NCBI GenBank assembly: GCA_022828595.1
Contig: JAKGHH010000003.1
Coordinates: 15,934,934 to 15,998,933, forward strand
Reading direction: 5' to 3'
DNA: 64,000 nt
Source of the DNA: Nelumbo lutea
Lineage: Eukaryota > Streptophyta > Magnoliopsida > Proteales > Nelumbonaceae
Shown here: piece after piece, positions 1 to 11,099 of the stretch
How positions within the stretch are numbered: the stretch's first letter is position 1
Layout: the number at the start of each line of letters is the position of its first letter
Translations under genes and position numbers: made by a program
Notes under the pieces: generated by a model
Database searches by the model: none
Told to the model about the DNA's origin: nothing
The model's input: the letters and a program-made list of their open reading frames with translations, nothing else

Positions 1-150
1 CCTCTACTAACTTGACTGTTGGAGCCTTCACCCCTGTGATAATTCTCAGAGCCTCTGACATCTTCTTTCTTTCTCTTAGCAGGTTGGACCCGTCGGCCTC
101 AAACGCTAGAAATTACGTTGCTACCCTCAGCTCGATATTTGGTAGCAACA
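1..150 (+). repeat. 3' end of the 5' LTR (partial)
   Basis: This stretch aligns by eye with the end of the LTR at ~7240-7360: both have CCTCT.CTAA, a GAGCC.TCACC motif, CTCAGAGCCTCTG/CTTAGGACCTCTGGCATC and a final GCCCTCGGTTGATATT-like block. The 3' copy lacks about 45 bp (a CT-rich segment after position ~60) that is present here. It ends in CA at 149-150, directly before the primer-binding site. The rest of the LTR lies outside the window. Confidence 0.75.
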
Positions 151-152
151 AT

Positions 153-170
153 TGGCACCATATATGGGGA
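153..170 (+). other. Retrotransposon primer-binding site (tRNA-Asp type, degenerate)
   Basis: TGGCACCATATATGGGGA begins 2 bases after the LTR end. It keeps the TGGC.CC and GGGGA ends of the tRNA-Asp-complementary site used by many plant Ty3/gypsy elements, with changes in the middle. The position fits a minus-strand primer site. Confidence 0.65.
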
Positions 171-885
171 CATCTTCAAAACTTTCCCTTAAAGAAACAA
201 ACCTAATTTAATCAACTAGTGTCCCTGAAATGGCTGACAAGCAAGACCTCATCCCTAACGTCCGAAACTTAGTCACGATTGACTAGTTCAAGTTGGTACT
301 GAATAGGCTGAACAACTTGACCTAGCAATTGGAACAACATAGGGCGTCCAACAGGAAGCCACCCATAGGGTGGTCGTCCCACCGGAAGCCGTGGACAACA
401 CAGTGGGAAATTCGCCCATACTCCACTAAGCTAGCGCTTAAGCAACCTAGAGAGAGCCTACCCCTTGAAGTCAGACAACAGTAGCCGAAGGGATGGCAAA
501 TCTCGTTCCAAGACCCCTCGACTCTCCAGCTGAGGGGCTGACCTTGTGGGGTCCCACACTAAGCACAAGAACCTTGGTCTTCAACACCATCGCGCGATGA
601 CCTATCAGGATGACGACAGGTGCTCAGGCCACTACAGTCCCCCCAAGGGTGGGGGGCCAACACCACACCTCTCCCCTATCAGTTTCTGACCTTCACGACC
701 TCCTCAATGGTTGTCGTGCCCATAAGGCTTAGGATGTGCCGATGTTCGAGCACTCTAGGAATGGGGCCGACCTGTTCTGTGTGAAAGAGAACCAGGACTA
801 GGCTGAAGCAACGATGCCATACGTCGACCAACACCTCAGAGATATTCAAGCGTAGATTGATGCCCTTCAAGATCAGCTTGGGCAA
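171..885. other. Retrotransposon leader, no intact coding
   Basis: This is the untranslated leader and the degraded start of gag. Fragments of a plausible frame occur but are broken by many stops, and I see no separate feature. Confidence 0.5.
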
Positions 886-1516
886 GTGAAGGAGGGCCAG
901 GGTGATGCCTCCACTAGTTGCTTAACCTCTTCCATCCGAATGGAGACGTTCGTAGATTCCATCCTCTCTGAACCCCTCCTGCTAAAATTCAAGGCCTCAA
1001 TGTTGGAGACCTGCGATGGGAGTACAGACCTCGAGGACCACTTAGAAAACTTCCGGGCCCTCATGCTCCTACATGGATACTCCAGTGCCCACATGTGTCG
1101 GGCCTTCCAAGACACATTCAAGGGAGCAACATGTCGATGGTTCTCTATGCTGCCTCCACACCCCATCGCATCTTGGGAACAATTCGTAGACCTCTTCCTA
1201 GGTCACTTTATGAGTAGCCGGCAGATTCAGAAAACCGTCATCTCCCTGATGTCCTTCAAATAGAAGCACAAGGAGAGTCTTCGGGCATACATAAAAAGGT
1301 TCAACTAGGAAGAACTCGAGGTCAAGGACCTGGACCCCTTGGTCTCCATGCACGTGGCCATCAGTGGCCTTTGGCTTGGACCACTCATTTGGTCCATTTT
1401 CAAGGCTCCACCTAAGGTTAAAGTCAAGTTCTTGAAGAATGTTCAGAAGTACATCGTCGCTGAGGAGGCCGAAACCAACAAATGCCTCCAAGAGTCGGAA
1501 GCCAAAGCCAAATAAT
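886..1516 (+). pseudogene. Ty3/gypsy gag remnant (Retrotrans_gag domain)
   Basis: It encoded the capsid part of Gag, the structural protein of the cytoplasmic retrotransposon particle. The frame from 886 to 1263 reads 125 residues with typical plant gag landmarks: FKGATCRWF, a downstream SWEQFVDLFLGHF block, and after a TAG at 1261 the KESLRAYIKRF block, which continues the same domain. Further stops follow at about 1306 (TAG) and 1513 (TAA), each where a glutamine would be expected. A weak zinc-knuckle-like remnant follows at about 1725-1775 with its cysteines lost. No intact start or product remains. The call rests on family pattern and is firm; the lineage is less so. Confidence 0.88.
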
Positions 1517-1774
1517 GGCTCAGTGACAAGAAGAGGAAGGATAGGGATGGCTACGACGATGGTCCCACCAACAAAGGAGAGAAGAAGCCGCTAGCCACTT
1601 CCTTCAATAAGTACATGCCACTAAGCTCCTCTCGAATGCACATACTGATGCAAGTAGGGAAGGAGGAATTCATGAAGTGGCGGCCAAGTTGAAGAGGAAG
1701 CCTGAGAAGAGGGAACCCTAAGAAGTACTTCAAGTACCACCATGGCACCAACCAGGACACCAAGGACTACTTCT

Positions 1775-1925
1775 AATACCTCGCCCCATCCCCGGTTCAG
1801 GGAAAAAGTATTTTCTCCATCCCTGCCCCGTCCCCGTTCAGGGTCGAGGAAAACCTGCCCCATTTAGGGCGGGCCCCAATTTTACGAGGGCAATTGCTAT
1901 CCCTAACAACACCTACTTAAACACA
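1775..1925. other. GC-rich filler at the site of a pol deletion
   Basis: Between the gag zinc-knuckle remnant and the RNase H tail there is a C-rich segment holding two related blocks (CCCCATCCCCGGTTCAGGG and CCCCGTCCCCGTTCAGGG). No protease or reverse transcriptase motif is found in any frame, so roughly the central third of gag-pol is missing here. Whether the filler came with the deletion or from a later insertion cannot be told. Confidence 0.55.
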
Positions 1926-3405
1926 AATATCGACAGATACTTAAACAAAGTGCGAGAGCTAAACGACCACTTCTGATACCTCACTCTATACTAGGTCCCA
2001 CGGGTTGAGAATACAAGAGCCGACGCCCTATCAAAACTTGCAAGCTACTCGGGATTGGCCTGTGGCCGTACTGTGCACATCGAGAACTCGACACATCCTA
2101 GCATCAAAGAGAGGAAAGTGTACCCCGTCCAAGCTGAGCCTTGCTTGATGGATCACATTCTCACCTACTTGCAACATGAGCAATTGTCATTTGACAAAAA
2201 TGAGGCAAGGAGAGTCCGTCAATAGTAAGCATAGTACACTACAGTTGAGAGTAGGTTGTACAAAAGATCCTTCACCCTTCCCTATCTTATATGCCTCCAC
2301 TTGGAAGAGGGCAAGTATGTGCTAAGAGAAATCCATGAAGGCATCTGTGACAATCATTTAGGGGGTAGGGCCTTGGCATAGAAAGCACTTAGTTAGGGAT
2401 ACTTTTGGCCGACCATCGAAAATGACACTATTGAGTTGGTACAAAAGTGTGACCGATGCCAAAGGCACTCCAACATCCTTCATTGGCCTGCAACAACCCT
2501 CTCGGCCCTCAGCAGCCCCTAACCCTTTTCAAAATGGGGTATGGACCTCCTTGGACCTTTCGCCCCAACCATGTGGAACATGAGATACTTTGTCGTGGCA
2601 GTGAACTACTTCACCAACTGGGTCGAAGCCGAGGCCTTGGCAACAATTATAGACAAGACAATTTAGAGCTTCTCCTGGAAGATTATTATCTGTCGGTTTG
2701 GCATCCCCTACATGCTCGTCACCGACAATGATAGACAGTTCAACGATACCAAATCCAGAGAATGGTGTGGAAGCCTAGGGATAAAGTAGCAGTTCAACTC
2801 GGTTGGATACCCTCAAACTTACGGGCTAGTTGAGGTCCCCAATAGGATAACCCTAGATGGACTGAAGGCAAGATTAAACAAAGCCAAAGGGCTTTGAGCA
2901 GACGAACTATACAATATTCTCTAAGCATATCGAACGACACCTCGGATTGCCATGGGTGAAACCCCTTTCAACTTGACATATGGGATAGAAGCTGTCATCC
3001 AAGCAGAGCTCGTCCAGTCGACGCTTCGGACCGAGGCATATCAGGAAGCCAAGAATAGTGATGAGTTGAGGAACAACCTCAACCTATTGGAAGGTGTCTG
3101 AGAACAAGCCCAAATCAGGGTTGTGGCATACCAACAAAGAGTTGCAAGATACTACAACTCTCGAGTTGGAGAGTGTCACTTTAAGGAGGTGACCTCATCC
3201 TTAGAAAAGTCTTGGTTCCTCAGTCCGACATCGGAAAGCTTGGCTCAAACTGGGAAGGTCCCTACAAAATCAAGCAAGTAGTAAGACTCAATACCTTTCA
3301 ACTAGAGTATATGGGTGGAAGACCGGTGCCTCACACTGGAACTCTAAGAATCTTCGAATGTACTATCAATAAAATTATAAATACCTTAGTAGAAAATTCT
3401 AAATG
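1926..3405 (+). pseudogene. Ty3/gypsy pol remnant: RNase H tail and integrase
   Basis: The segment starts with the end of RNase H (ENTRADALSKLAS at about 2008-2046). Integrase follows: an HHCC zinc region (HEGICDNH near 2336 and CDRC near 2450), then the core with GMDLLGPF (first Asp), VTDNDRQF (second Asp) and a VEVPNR segment carrying the Glu, and AYRTTPR with TPFNLTYGIEAV further on. The C-terminal part reaches about 3405. At least eight in-frame stops interrupt it, among them TAG, TAA and TGA in conserved positions, so no product is possible. Reverse transcriptase is absent. The identity is secure; the catalytic residues are recognisable but useless in this state. Confidence 0.9.
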
Positions 3406-4240
3406 AAGAGTGCAAGTTCCTCTCACGTCGGGTCTTTCTTTGTGTAAACGTTCTCGTTCCCTCCAACTACCAGGACCCCTTGTCTTATCTACTGTGGCAT
3501 GCAACCTTTCTTAAGGTTATATGCTTGAACCGGATGTTGGTCTCAAGGCATACGATACTTTGCGAGTCATACTCTTAATTGCCTTTTGACCTTCTGTGAC
3601 TAAGGCAAGAACTTCTAGGACCTGTTGATAAACTAGGCCACGACCTTGGTCTTGGCCTCAAAGACCCTTAAAGAAGCAAGACTTTAGAGGCCAAAGAGTT
3701 GACGCCAGCCAATTACTTAATAAATCACATGACGAAAGACACACTTCCCCACTAAGGCAACCACTCGTAATCTCGATCACAAAGTCTTTTTGCAATGATG
3801 CACTAGACATGATGTCGGCCTCAGTCACAATCAATTTCCCAAATTTTCACTAAGGTAAAGAGTTCCAAGACTTTGATAGCTGTTACTAAATTGCTTGTGG
3901 TGTCGATATCGGCCTAAATGACTCTAATACAAAACGTCATCATGAAAGGCTAAGTAAAGAACATTTTGAAATAAAGAATTAGTTTACTAAATGATAGCAA
4001 GTTTCTTTACAAAGATGTCTCTTCGGGGGAGGCATTGGCCCCGTGCACAAAACAAAGAAGAGAAAAGAAGAAAGGGAGAACATCTTTTGGCAAGAATCTT
4101 AAGTTGCATTTTAACTCAAGTGTCTTTACAAAAAAAGGCCTCTTATGGGGAAGACATCAACCCCTTACAAAAATAAATAAATAAGTACAAGTTTTAAGGG
4201 CATGTAGGCCCAAACAAAAGAAGACAATAAAAAATTTATT
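3406..4240. other. Retrotransposon 3' non-pol region, featureless
   Basis: This lies between the integrase remnant and the antisense ORF remnant. It has only short broken frames and an A-rich stretch near 4170-4190. I see no separate gene. Confidence 0.5.
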
Positions 4241-6250
4241 GGCTCCTCCAATCTGAGTGGCAACCTAGGCACTGGCACTGACGGTTGGGTTCTCCTCCAT
4301 CCATAGTATGTCCACTATCTGCTAAGTTTCAGTGGGGAATGGATCCAATTGGCTGATGTTGAAGCTAGGAAGCAAGTTCGTCACCTAGGCCTTGTAGTTG
4401 TCGACGCCCTCTAAGTAAGCTTGGGAGGCAAAGGTGGTCAAATCCCTTTGAGCTTTTATATTTTTTGACTGCCTTTGTGGTCAACTCCTCCAACTACAGC
4501 TCCATTGACACCATGGAGGACTTTAGCTCCTTCACGAGCTCTCGATTATTTGCCATCTCGACCTTTATTACGATGCTCGTGCTTGTTGCATGCTTGGCCC
4601 TCGGCCACCTCCCGACCTGACTATGCATCATCCACTTGCTGCTTTAGGCGCTTAATCACCTCTTACGACCGCCAAAGCTATTGGATCAACACCTCGACCT
4701 TATCACAAAGGCCGACCAAGAAAGAGACCATCTGCACATGAAAAAAGAAAATCGTCAGTTACATGCCACCAAAAAGACCTTGGTGACACAACGAACCTGA
4801 AGAAGTGTATGCATACCTCAGCAACCTTGTCCAAAAGTGTGTCTCAGACTGAATACACGGAATATTGCGTCTAGGACTGGTGGTCCCCAAGAAGGACCAT
4901 GCCGACCGCAAGCTGTCGAACGATGCCAAGAACCAACAAGGGGTCCCCCTTTCGGACACTCCATGTCGGCCGGAAGATCTAATGAGCATTGAGCAGCTTG
5001 TTCTCATGGGAATCAGACAATCGAGGCTTCTCTGATGTGACCCACCTGAGGTCCCCTTGGGCCGGCGTTGTTCGTGCAGCTGAAGTCTTTTGGACTGAGG
5101 GTCTTGGGTTGTTTCTATAGGGCGCTTCTACACTCGTGTCTTCTTACGGGCCGTCTCGGCCTCAACCCGTTGTCTTGCAGCGCCCTCCTCTGGTGGATGC
5201 CGAGGTGTGCTCCCGACAACTCCCTTCCTAGTGGCTCTCTTAGACGCCGCCTCCGGAAGTTTCACCTTCCTATTGTCCTCTATTTCAATGAACAAGAGAA
5301 GCAAATGGGTCAAAAGAGTGCCAACAAAACTTAATGAATTTCACAACTAGAAAACAATGAGAGCATCCATACCAAGGGTGGCAGGACTAAGGCCGGCCAT
5401 CACCAAGGCCTCCTCCTTCACCAAGGATCTGGCATGAATTGTCCCACCTAGTTGAAGCCAATTCATCATGACCTTCTCCTCATTGCTGTTGTGTAGGGTA
5501 ATTCTCTCGGCCATTGTGTCTGGGTTCCCCTAGTTGAATCAAAAGGATTAACCTTGGGGGCAACTAATGAAGAAGAATTTCTTCTTCTAGTTGTGGATAT
5601 ACGATGGGTTGTCCACCACCCTTCCCCGTCAGTTTTGGAAGTACCACAATCCATCCCCGTCAGGATGCTTCCTCAGTGCAAATAGACACCGAAATATGTT
5701 TAGCGTCACTGACACCTATCGGAGATGATCCATCACCACTACGACCACTATTGTCCTAACGACATTGGGAGTGAGCTGGCTAAGGGTGAGGTTATAATGG
5801 TTATGGATCTTGGGAATGAGGGGGTGCAAGGGAAAGCACACCCCAAAGTGAAGGTAATGCTCGTGGATGCACACTTCCCCTTTAGGAGCAAGCCACGACC
5901 TATCACCCATGTCGGGGACTTTTAACCCTATAGTCCCCCAGAATGTAGTACCTCTTGGCTAACATGCTAACTAGCCCCTTGCCGAGAGTGTTGTCTAAGT
6001 CAGAGTGAGGATAATGCTTTAGTGTTACGCCTCGACACTCAACCTCAACTTGTTCCTTGACTGGGGGTTCCTCAACCTCTTCCACATCCACCACATCAGA
6101 GTGCCCAAGAGCATAACCGGTACTTTCATTGGTAGAGCCTGCACTATATTGGTCATGCTTGGCCTTGTAAGACACGATCCTCTCCCTCAACACTTGGATG
6201 CTAGACATCTGAGTTCTCGGATTCACTACTATCACTCCCATCACTTCTAG
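4241..6250 (-). pseudogene. Antisense retrotransposon ORF with Transposase_28-like (PF04195) domain
   Basis: Read from 6250 down to 4241, the minus strand gives one protein-like series in several frames. 6244-5903 is 113 open residues with an acidic stretch (DVVDVEEVEEP) and LAKRYYILGDY. 5910-5640 holds CIHEHYLHFGVCFPLHPLIP, a QLTPN motif and LFALRKHP..GLWYF, the pattern of the plant 'putative gypsy type transposon' domain PF04195. A second block begins near 5514 (MAERITLHN). A coiled-coil-like part follows around 4530-4690, and a tail with LTTFASQAYLEGVDNYKA lies near 4340-4440. Stops and frameshifts break it throughout. An antisense extra ORF between pol and the 3' LTR is known in some Tat-type elements; its function is unknown. 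Confidence 0.7.
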
Positions 6251-6960
6251 GAGTGCTTCTAGGAGTACTATAATTTGGAAGGTTATATGCCTTACAACCA
6301 GAATCCGAGACTAACATGCTGGAAGCAAGAATTCATTACCTAAAGATGTTAATCAAAGAAGGTCTAAGGGATTGGTTATTGATAGCCGAGGTGTCCTCAA
6401 TAGCTCCAAGGCAGAAGGTTTCAAGAAAATGGTGGAGGGTTGCTCAACTAGCCTCCCTATTTAAGGAAAAATGTACAGGCCATATTCAATTGATCTAATG
6501 GCCATAGACTTGCTAACTTGACCACCCAAATCGACGGGCTCCACGTGGCCCCGAGCTCGAGAGACGAAATGATGCCAAGAGATGGATCGATTTGCCTATC
6601 GACTTCGGCTCAAGGACATGTCGAACCAGACCCTTGCATCGTCTCATACACGACTTCATCTAGTTATCCCCAACGCTCGTCCTGCGTACAGATATTACGA
6701 TGCCCATTGTGCATACCGACATACAACGGGTGGCATCAATGCCCATGCGAGGCATAGACAATGGCTGCAGATGGCCTATGCCTGCACAGGCCATGGTTTA
6801 TTGACGCAAAGGGTGAACAGCGGAGCAATTGCTACACAACCGTCGAGAAGATCTCTGTAGTTGAGGCCAACACTTCCATGCGAATGTACTATACTCTCTT
6901 CAATCGAAGCCAAGGCCTCGACACAACCCTCCAACCGACCTTGGCCGCTACGGCCTTGAG
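6251..6960. other. Retrotransposon region before the polypurine tract
   Basis: There are overlapping short open frames on both strands, none with recognisable domains. The stretch between the antisense ORF and the polypurine tract has balanced base composition like the rest of the element. No further gene can be supported. Confidence 0.5.
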
Positions 6961-6973
6961 AGTGGGGGGCAAG
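6961..6973 (+). other. Polypurine tract
   Basis: AGTGGGGGGCAAG sits directly before TGATGT, the presumed start of the 3' LTR. Purine-rich runs in this position prime plus-strand synthesis in LTR retrotransposons. Confidence 0.8.
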
Positions 6974-7360
6974 TGATGTAAGGGTGTCTGACCGACCTGC
7001 AGATCTTAACATGTGGCATTGGCCGAATCCATCCCGACCATCCCACGGATCCAGACATGCGGCGTTGACTGGACGCACCCTGACCATCCATCCCCAACCA
7101 TTGCCAACCGCTGCCACCTGCTCCCAACCATTCCTCCTTTTAGGCAATTCCAACTATAAAAAAAAAGACTCCCACGTTAAAGTAAGAACATTGTAACTCA
7201 AGCTCTAAGCCTCTTTTTTGTTTGGTCCAACCCTTTAGAACCCTCTGCTAATTTATTTGTCAAGAGCCATCACCTTTGAGATAAACTCTTAGGACCTCTG
7301 GCATCGCCTCATACACTATATATTAAGTTACTGCCCTCGGTTGATATTCATTAAAATTCA
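6974..7360 (+). repeat. 3' LTR
   Basis: It starts with TGATGT after the polypurine tract and ends near 7350-7360 (TTCA) by alignment with the 5' LTR remnant at 1-150. CTATAAAAA near 7152 is a plausible LTR promoter TATA box. Its end portion lacks about 45 bp present in the 5' copy. The exact right end is uncertain by about 10 bp. Confidence 0.75.
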
Positions 7361-7814
7361 CCGAACTATCATTCTCTTGTTTTCCTGCATAGAACGTTTC
7401 GGCGAAACAGAGTATAATAACTTTCAAGCATCAGAGATATTCTAAACAAGATGTGTTCAATGTAGTATAAAAAGTACGTGTTTTCGGTTTATACCATCTA
7501 CTTCGTTCATCATTCCCAGAGAATTAAAAAAAAAATACTTGTTGCGGGTCCAGACCCATTGAACTATTAATTATGTTTGCTGCCCCCTCTAATTATCGCC
7601 GTTCACTTTGTTGTGTTCTTTAAGTCTAGGGCGTTAATTTGGAATGTAATTATAGTTTTGAGTTTGATGGCGATTGACGATTGGCAGCATTCCGATTCAA
7701 TCCTATAAATTTAATTTGCCATGAACGATGAATCGTCCCAAGAGTTTTCAACTGTATTTTTCCCATATCAGTGGGCACTAATTTGAGAAGAACCCCGAAC
7801 CCAAGTGCCTGGTA
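7361..7814. other. Intergenic, no gene seen
   Basis: AT-rich sequence with short A tracts. No coding frame or structured repeat was recognised. Confidence 0.5.
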
Positions 7815-7985
7815 AGAGTCCGGATACGCTCCTAATACAAAGCGCCTCACACTCACCTTACAGTATGTCTTAGCTGTACATTGGAAATATATTCCGTATT
7901 TGTATTTATTATTCATGTATGGAGAGATGTTCTTAATATAGAGTGGAATGTGCCTGTGAGATACGCTTTGTGAGAAGCAAATCCC
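7815..7985. repeat. Hairpin MITE-like repeat, family A, copy 1
   Basis: The left end (AGAGTCCGGATACGCTCC...GCGCCTCACACTCACC) is roughly complementary to the right end (GCCTGTGAGATACGCTTTGTGAGAAGCAAATCC). The centre holds ACATTGGAAATATATTCC and GGAGAGATGTTCTTAATAT, the family's paired core. The fold is old and imperfect. Confidence 0.6.
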
Positions 7986-8273
7986 AATTTATCTAGTAAA
8001 TCCTAATTTTATTTGATTACTTCACTTCTTTAACTTTTTCCACTTTTCATGTTCAAAATATGTCAGTTTATCAAAAGTAGAAGTGTCCATATCACTCTTT
8101 TTTTTTTGAGTTTGGCTTTTAACAGATTTTATAGTTTTGCATTGAGAATATTTCTGTATTTATATGCTTTATTTCATAGAAAGATATTCTAGATATAAAT
8201 TGCAAGGAAACTGTTGGGATGGTCTGAGCACAGGCTTGCCCTCAATGAAACTGATCTCTCTTTTTTCCAAGAT

Positions 8274-8352
8274 CACATCCCCATTGTATATTGGAAACAT
8301 CTTCCGATGATATTACCAGAACCGATGTTCCCAATACATGGCGGGGATGTGA
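8274..8352. repeat. Hairpin MITE-like repeat, family A, copy 2
   Basis: CACATCCCC at the left pairs with GGGGATGTG at the right. Inside, TGTATATTGGAAACATC pairs with GATGTTCCCAATACATGG. It is the cleanest core of the family in this window. GTGAGACG follows at the right, as in the larger copies. Confidence 0.7.
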
Positions 8353-8754
8353 TGTGAGACGTTGCGAGGCGGCCCCTAATGGGGAGGAGATGTGAACTCC
8401 TCTTTTCCTTGTTAGATAACTCAATCTGTTTATCCACGTTGAGGAATGCGGCTGATTTGGATAGGAAACCACTCTCTAGACAGGCCCATCCGAGTTTTAC
8501 CCTCCAATAGAACCTACATACATTTGCTATCTGAAGAAGCGACCAAGAATTCGCTTTATTTCATGACGATAGCGATATTTTCTTAAGAGTTAAGATTCCG
8601 CGGGATTCATTCCTCTCACAATTTCACATGAAGAAAAAAGTACATACTTGATGTCATATGTTATGATATTAGAACAACTTGTAAGTTGTGACCAATCAAT
8701 TAGAATTTTTAGCGAATTACTAGGAATTTTTACCCCCCCTCTCTCTGTTCTTTA

Positions 8755-8996
8755 GGCTGTGTTTGTGTTTGATTCTGTATAATTTTATTTACACTAATAT
8801 AAATATATGGGAATGTAAATGAAAAGAATATAAATTTTAATTTAATTTTGTTTTAGGTTTTACTTCATTTGTATTGCATTCAAATAAAACAAAATAGAAT
8901 TTGAAACAAAAAAATTCAGAATTTGCACTAAATCATTTGCACCATCAAAGTTTTGCATTAGTGAAAATTTACAACCAAATGCAACATTAGGGCACA
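8755..8996. repeat. Possible MITE with weak terminal inverted repeats
   Basis: TAGGCTGTGTTTGTGTTTG at the left and CCAAATGCAACATTAGGGC at the right are partly complementary. The 240 bp between is very AT-rich, with repeated runs resembling TTTACA and TTGCA. No clean target duplication was found. Confidence 0.4.
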
Positions 8997-9019
8997 CAAC
9001 GGAGGTAGGCTATCGGAGC

Positions 9020-9110
9020 ATCCCCATACCCATGGCCCAACCCTGGTGGTAGTGGAATTAGATCCTAAAGTCTCTGCTGGAATGAGTGAGCAAATGCCAG
9101 TTGAGCCACC
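9020..9110 (-). repeat. tRNA-derived SINE-like copy
   Basis: On the minus strand TGGCTCAACTGG (9108-9097) resembles a Pol III A box, and GGATCTAATTCC (9065-9054) a degenerate B box, 43 nt apart as in tRNA-derived promoters. The downstream body is short. It does not fold as a real tRNA by eye and has no anticodon arm I could support. Confidence 0.45.
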
Positions 9111-9349
9111 TATAAATGGAATAAACTTTTTGTCATTCTAAATGCTTGATAAAAGGAATTATTATTATTATTATAACAATCTCTTCATTTATGTTAAGCT
9201 TGTAAGCAAAATTCGTTCATAAAAAAAAAAAAAATTACATCTCAATAAGCACCACAAACCTTAAAAAGTCGGGAGTATCAGACCAAAGAAATCATGTATG
9301 ATACCTGAAATTCCATATCTAGTATCTAAATTTTAAGAATTTGCATCTG

Positions 9350-9465
9350 TGCTTTCTCACATACACATCTCAGCTTATATTAAGAACATCTCTCATAATT
9401 GTCTTCGGGAGATGCACCCAATATATGATTGCGATGTGCTGTGGTGCGCAGATGCGAATTCAAAT
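9350..9465. repeat. Hairpin MITE-like repeat, family A, copy 3
   Basis: CACATACACATCTCAGC at the left and GCGATGTGCTGTGGTGCGCAGATG at the right flank the core TTAAGAACATCTCTC...GGGAGATGCACCCAATAT. The ends are degenerate. Confidence 0.55.
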
Positions 9466-11099
9466 TCTAAAGGTTAGCAAGTGGTAAAAGATCAGAGGAA
9501 AGTAAATACTGGGTTCAGACCACTAATGGTCAGCAAAGAGAAATAAACTTGCTGTTGATGGGGGCCCATTTGACGGTGCCATCCTTGGGAGTTTGGTGTT
9601 GCCACTGCTCCTAGATATCCCCTTGATTTCACCATAAATATTGGATGTGTCCATTTGTATGTGGTGGGGAAAGGTGCGGCCCGTTGAAAATTAATGGATC
9701 TTATGCCCACAAAATAGCTTTTCTTTTCTAATTATCAGGCCCATCACATAATTATTCTCCTAGTATGTAACAATACTATGAGTCTAGGCTGTGATATTTC
9801 CAATCTAATTCTAAGCTAAGTAGAAAGTAGTGCATCCTTTTGAGTGTGCTTCCACAGTAAATGCGTTTCGAGATATCTTTGACTTTCGAAGTTGCAAAAC
9901 AAACATCCCCGAAGGCACCGTCTCACAAGTTATGTCTAACGAAAGGGTCACAGCACATTCATTTATCTGTCGGACTGTGGGGACTACATTAATTGTTGGT
10001 TGTCACGTGGCAAATACTCCTCTCATCTTTCATTGTTTTTTTTTTTAATCTCATCCTTGATTGGTGTTCATAAATGAGAAGAGTACAGACAAAGCAGGCT
10101 TCAAGTCTTGGGCCTGACTTCGTCTTATTCCCCTACGATGACTAATGGTTATAGTGGGCCCAAGTCCATAGAGAGTGTCGGGGAGGGAGGGAGTAAAAAA
10201 AAAAAAACCTTTTACTTTTTTTTTGGAATGGGCTCTATTAAGAAATCAATAAGCCGAATCATGGGTTACTTGATCGACATGTCTCTTCATTAACCAGTGG
10301 TGCGTCTTAAATGTGATATTGTGTGTACTGCCAGTTGTGATACTCTTGACCATGCATACCATCTTACCACGTGTAGGTCCACGTGGTTGCCACCGTATCC
10401 ACACGTGACTCCGCTGTTAATTGTCTACCCATGTGTATGACAGCTGGTTAGGCCGCTTGGGCCATTATTTAAATTTGAGCCCATTTACGAAAAAGTCTTT
10501 TCTAGTTCGTCACCTATAAAAAAAGAGAAAGAAAATGAAATTCTGTTAGCCCATGCTTTCATCCCTGGATTGAGTTGGATGGTTGAACCGGTATGTCTGA
10601 GGTTTCTGGTTTCTGGTAATCGAATCGCTCGTCATCGTCAAGGGGTCAAGTAGGAATAGTAGTAGCTACGAGGAGAGAGAGAGAGAGAGATTTTATATAA
10701 TTGTTGGTAGGCCAAACCGCAAAAGCCAAGAAAGAATGGAATGTAAGATGGGGTCTCACGTCTCACATAGTGTGTTATAAATGTGGGCAAGATGAACAAA
10801 TGGCTAAGTGACGCGAGCATTGACGTTATGTCACAGGCAGGCTCACAGTTTCTGGAAGGTTCATGTTTTCACTTATCAGTGCAGCCAATAAATTTGATGA
10901 GCATGAAGTAACCAAGAAAAACCCTAAAACAAGAAGTAGAAGAAGAAAAACAAGAAAAAGTCAAAACTCGTATTAAAAGAGTCCAACAACTGAAGCAATC
11001 CGTCTTCAGTCTCCACTACATCCACATTGATACAAGATATATTATATTTTTTCAAGTGGATCAAAGAAAATTAAAAGAATCAAATGGGTATTGATAGGG
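9466..11099. other. Intergenic, no gene seen
   Basis: Contains poly-T and poly-A tracts (~10036, ~10197), a (GA)n run near 10675 and three ACGTG elements close together at 10369-10406 (CACGTG, CCACGTGG, CACACGTG). These resemble G-box/ABRE sites but lie about 4 kb from the MYB start, so a role is not supported. No coding frame was recognised. Confidence 0.5.

Larger units (their letters stand above)
1..7360 (+). mobile_element. Decayed Ty3/gypsy LTR retrotransposon, Tat-like, left end outside window
   Basis: Parts in order: end of a 5' LTR (1-150), primer-binding site (153-170), gag remnant (886-1516), RNase H tail and integrase remnant (1926-3405), a long antisense coding remnant (6250-4241), polypurine tract (6961-6973) and 3' LTR (6974 to ~7360). 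The tRNA-Asp-like primer site, the long non-pol region between integrase and 3' LTR, and an antisense ORF fit the Tat group of plant Ty3/gypsy elements. Protease, reverse transcriptase and most of RNase H are absent. Every frame carries stops and the two LTR ends are clearly diverged, so the insertion is old and cannot move by itself. The target-site duplication cannot be checked because the left end is missing. Confidence 0.9.

Noticed and set aside
10369..10406. ABRE/G-box cluster as an enhancer
   Set aside because: Three ACGTG motifs are real, but they lie ~4 kb from the MYB start with no gene nearby, so function is not supported.
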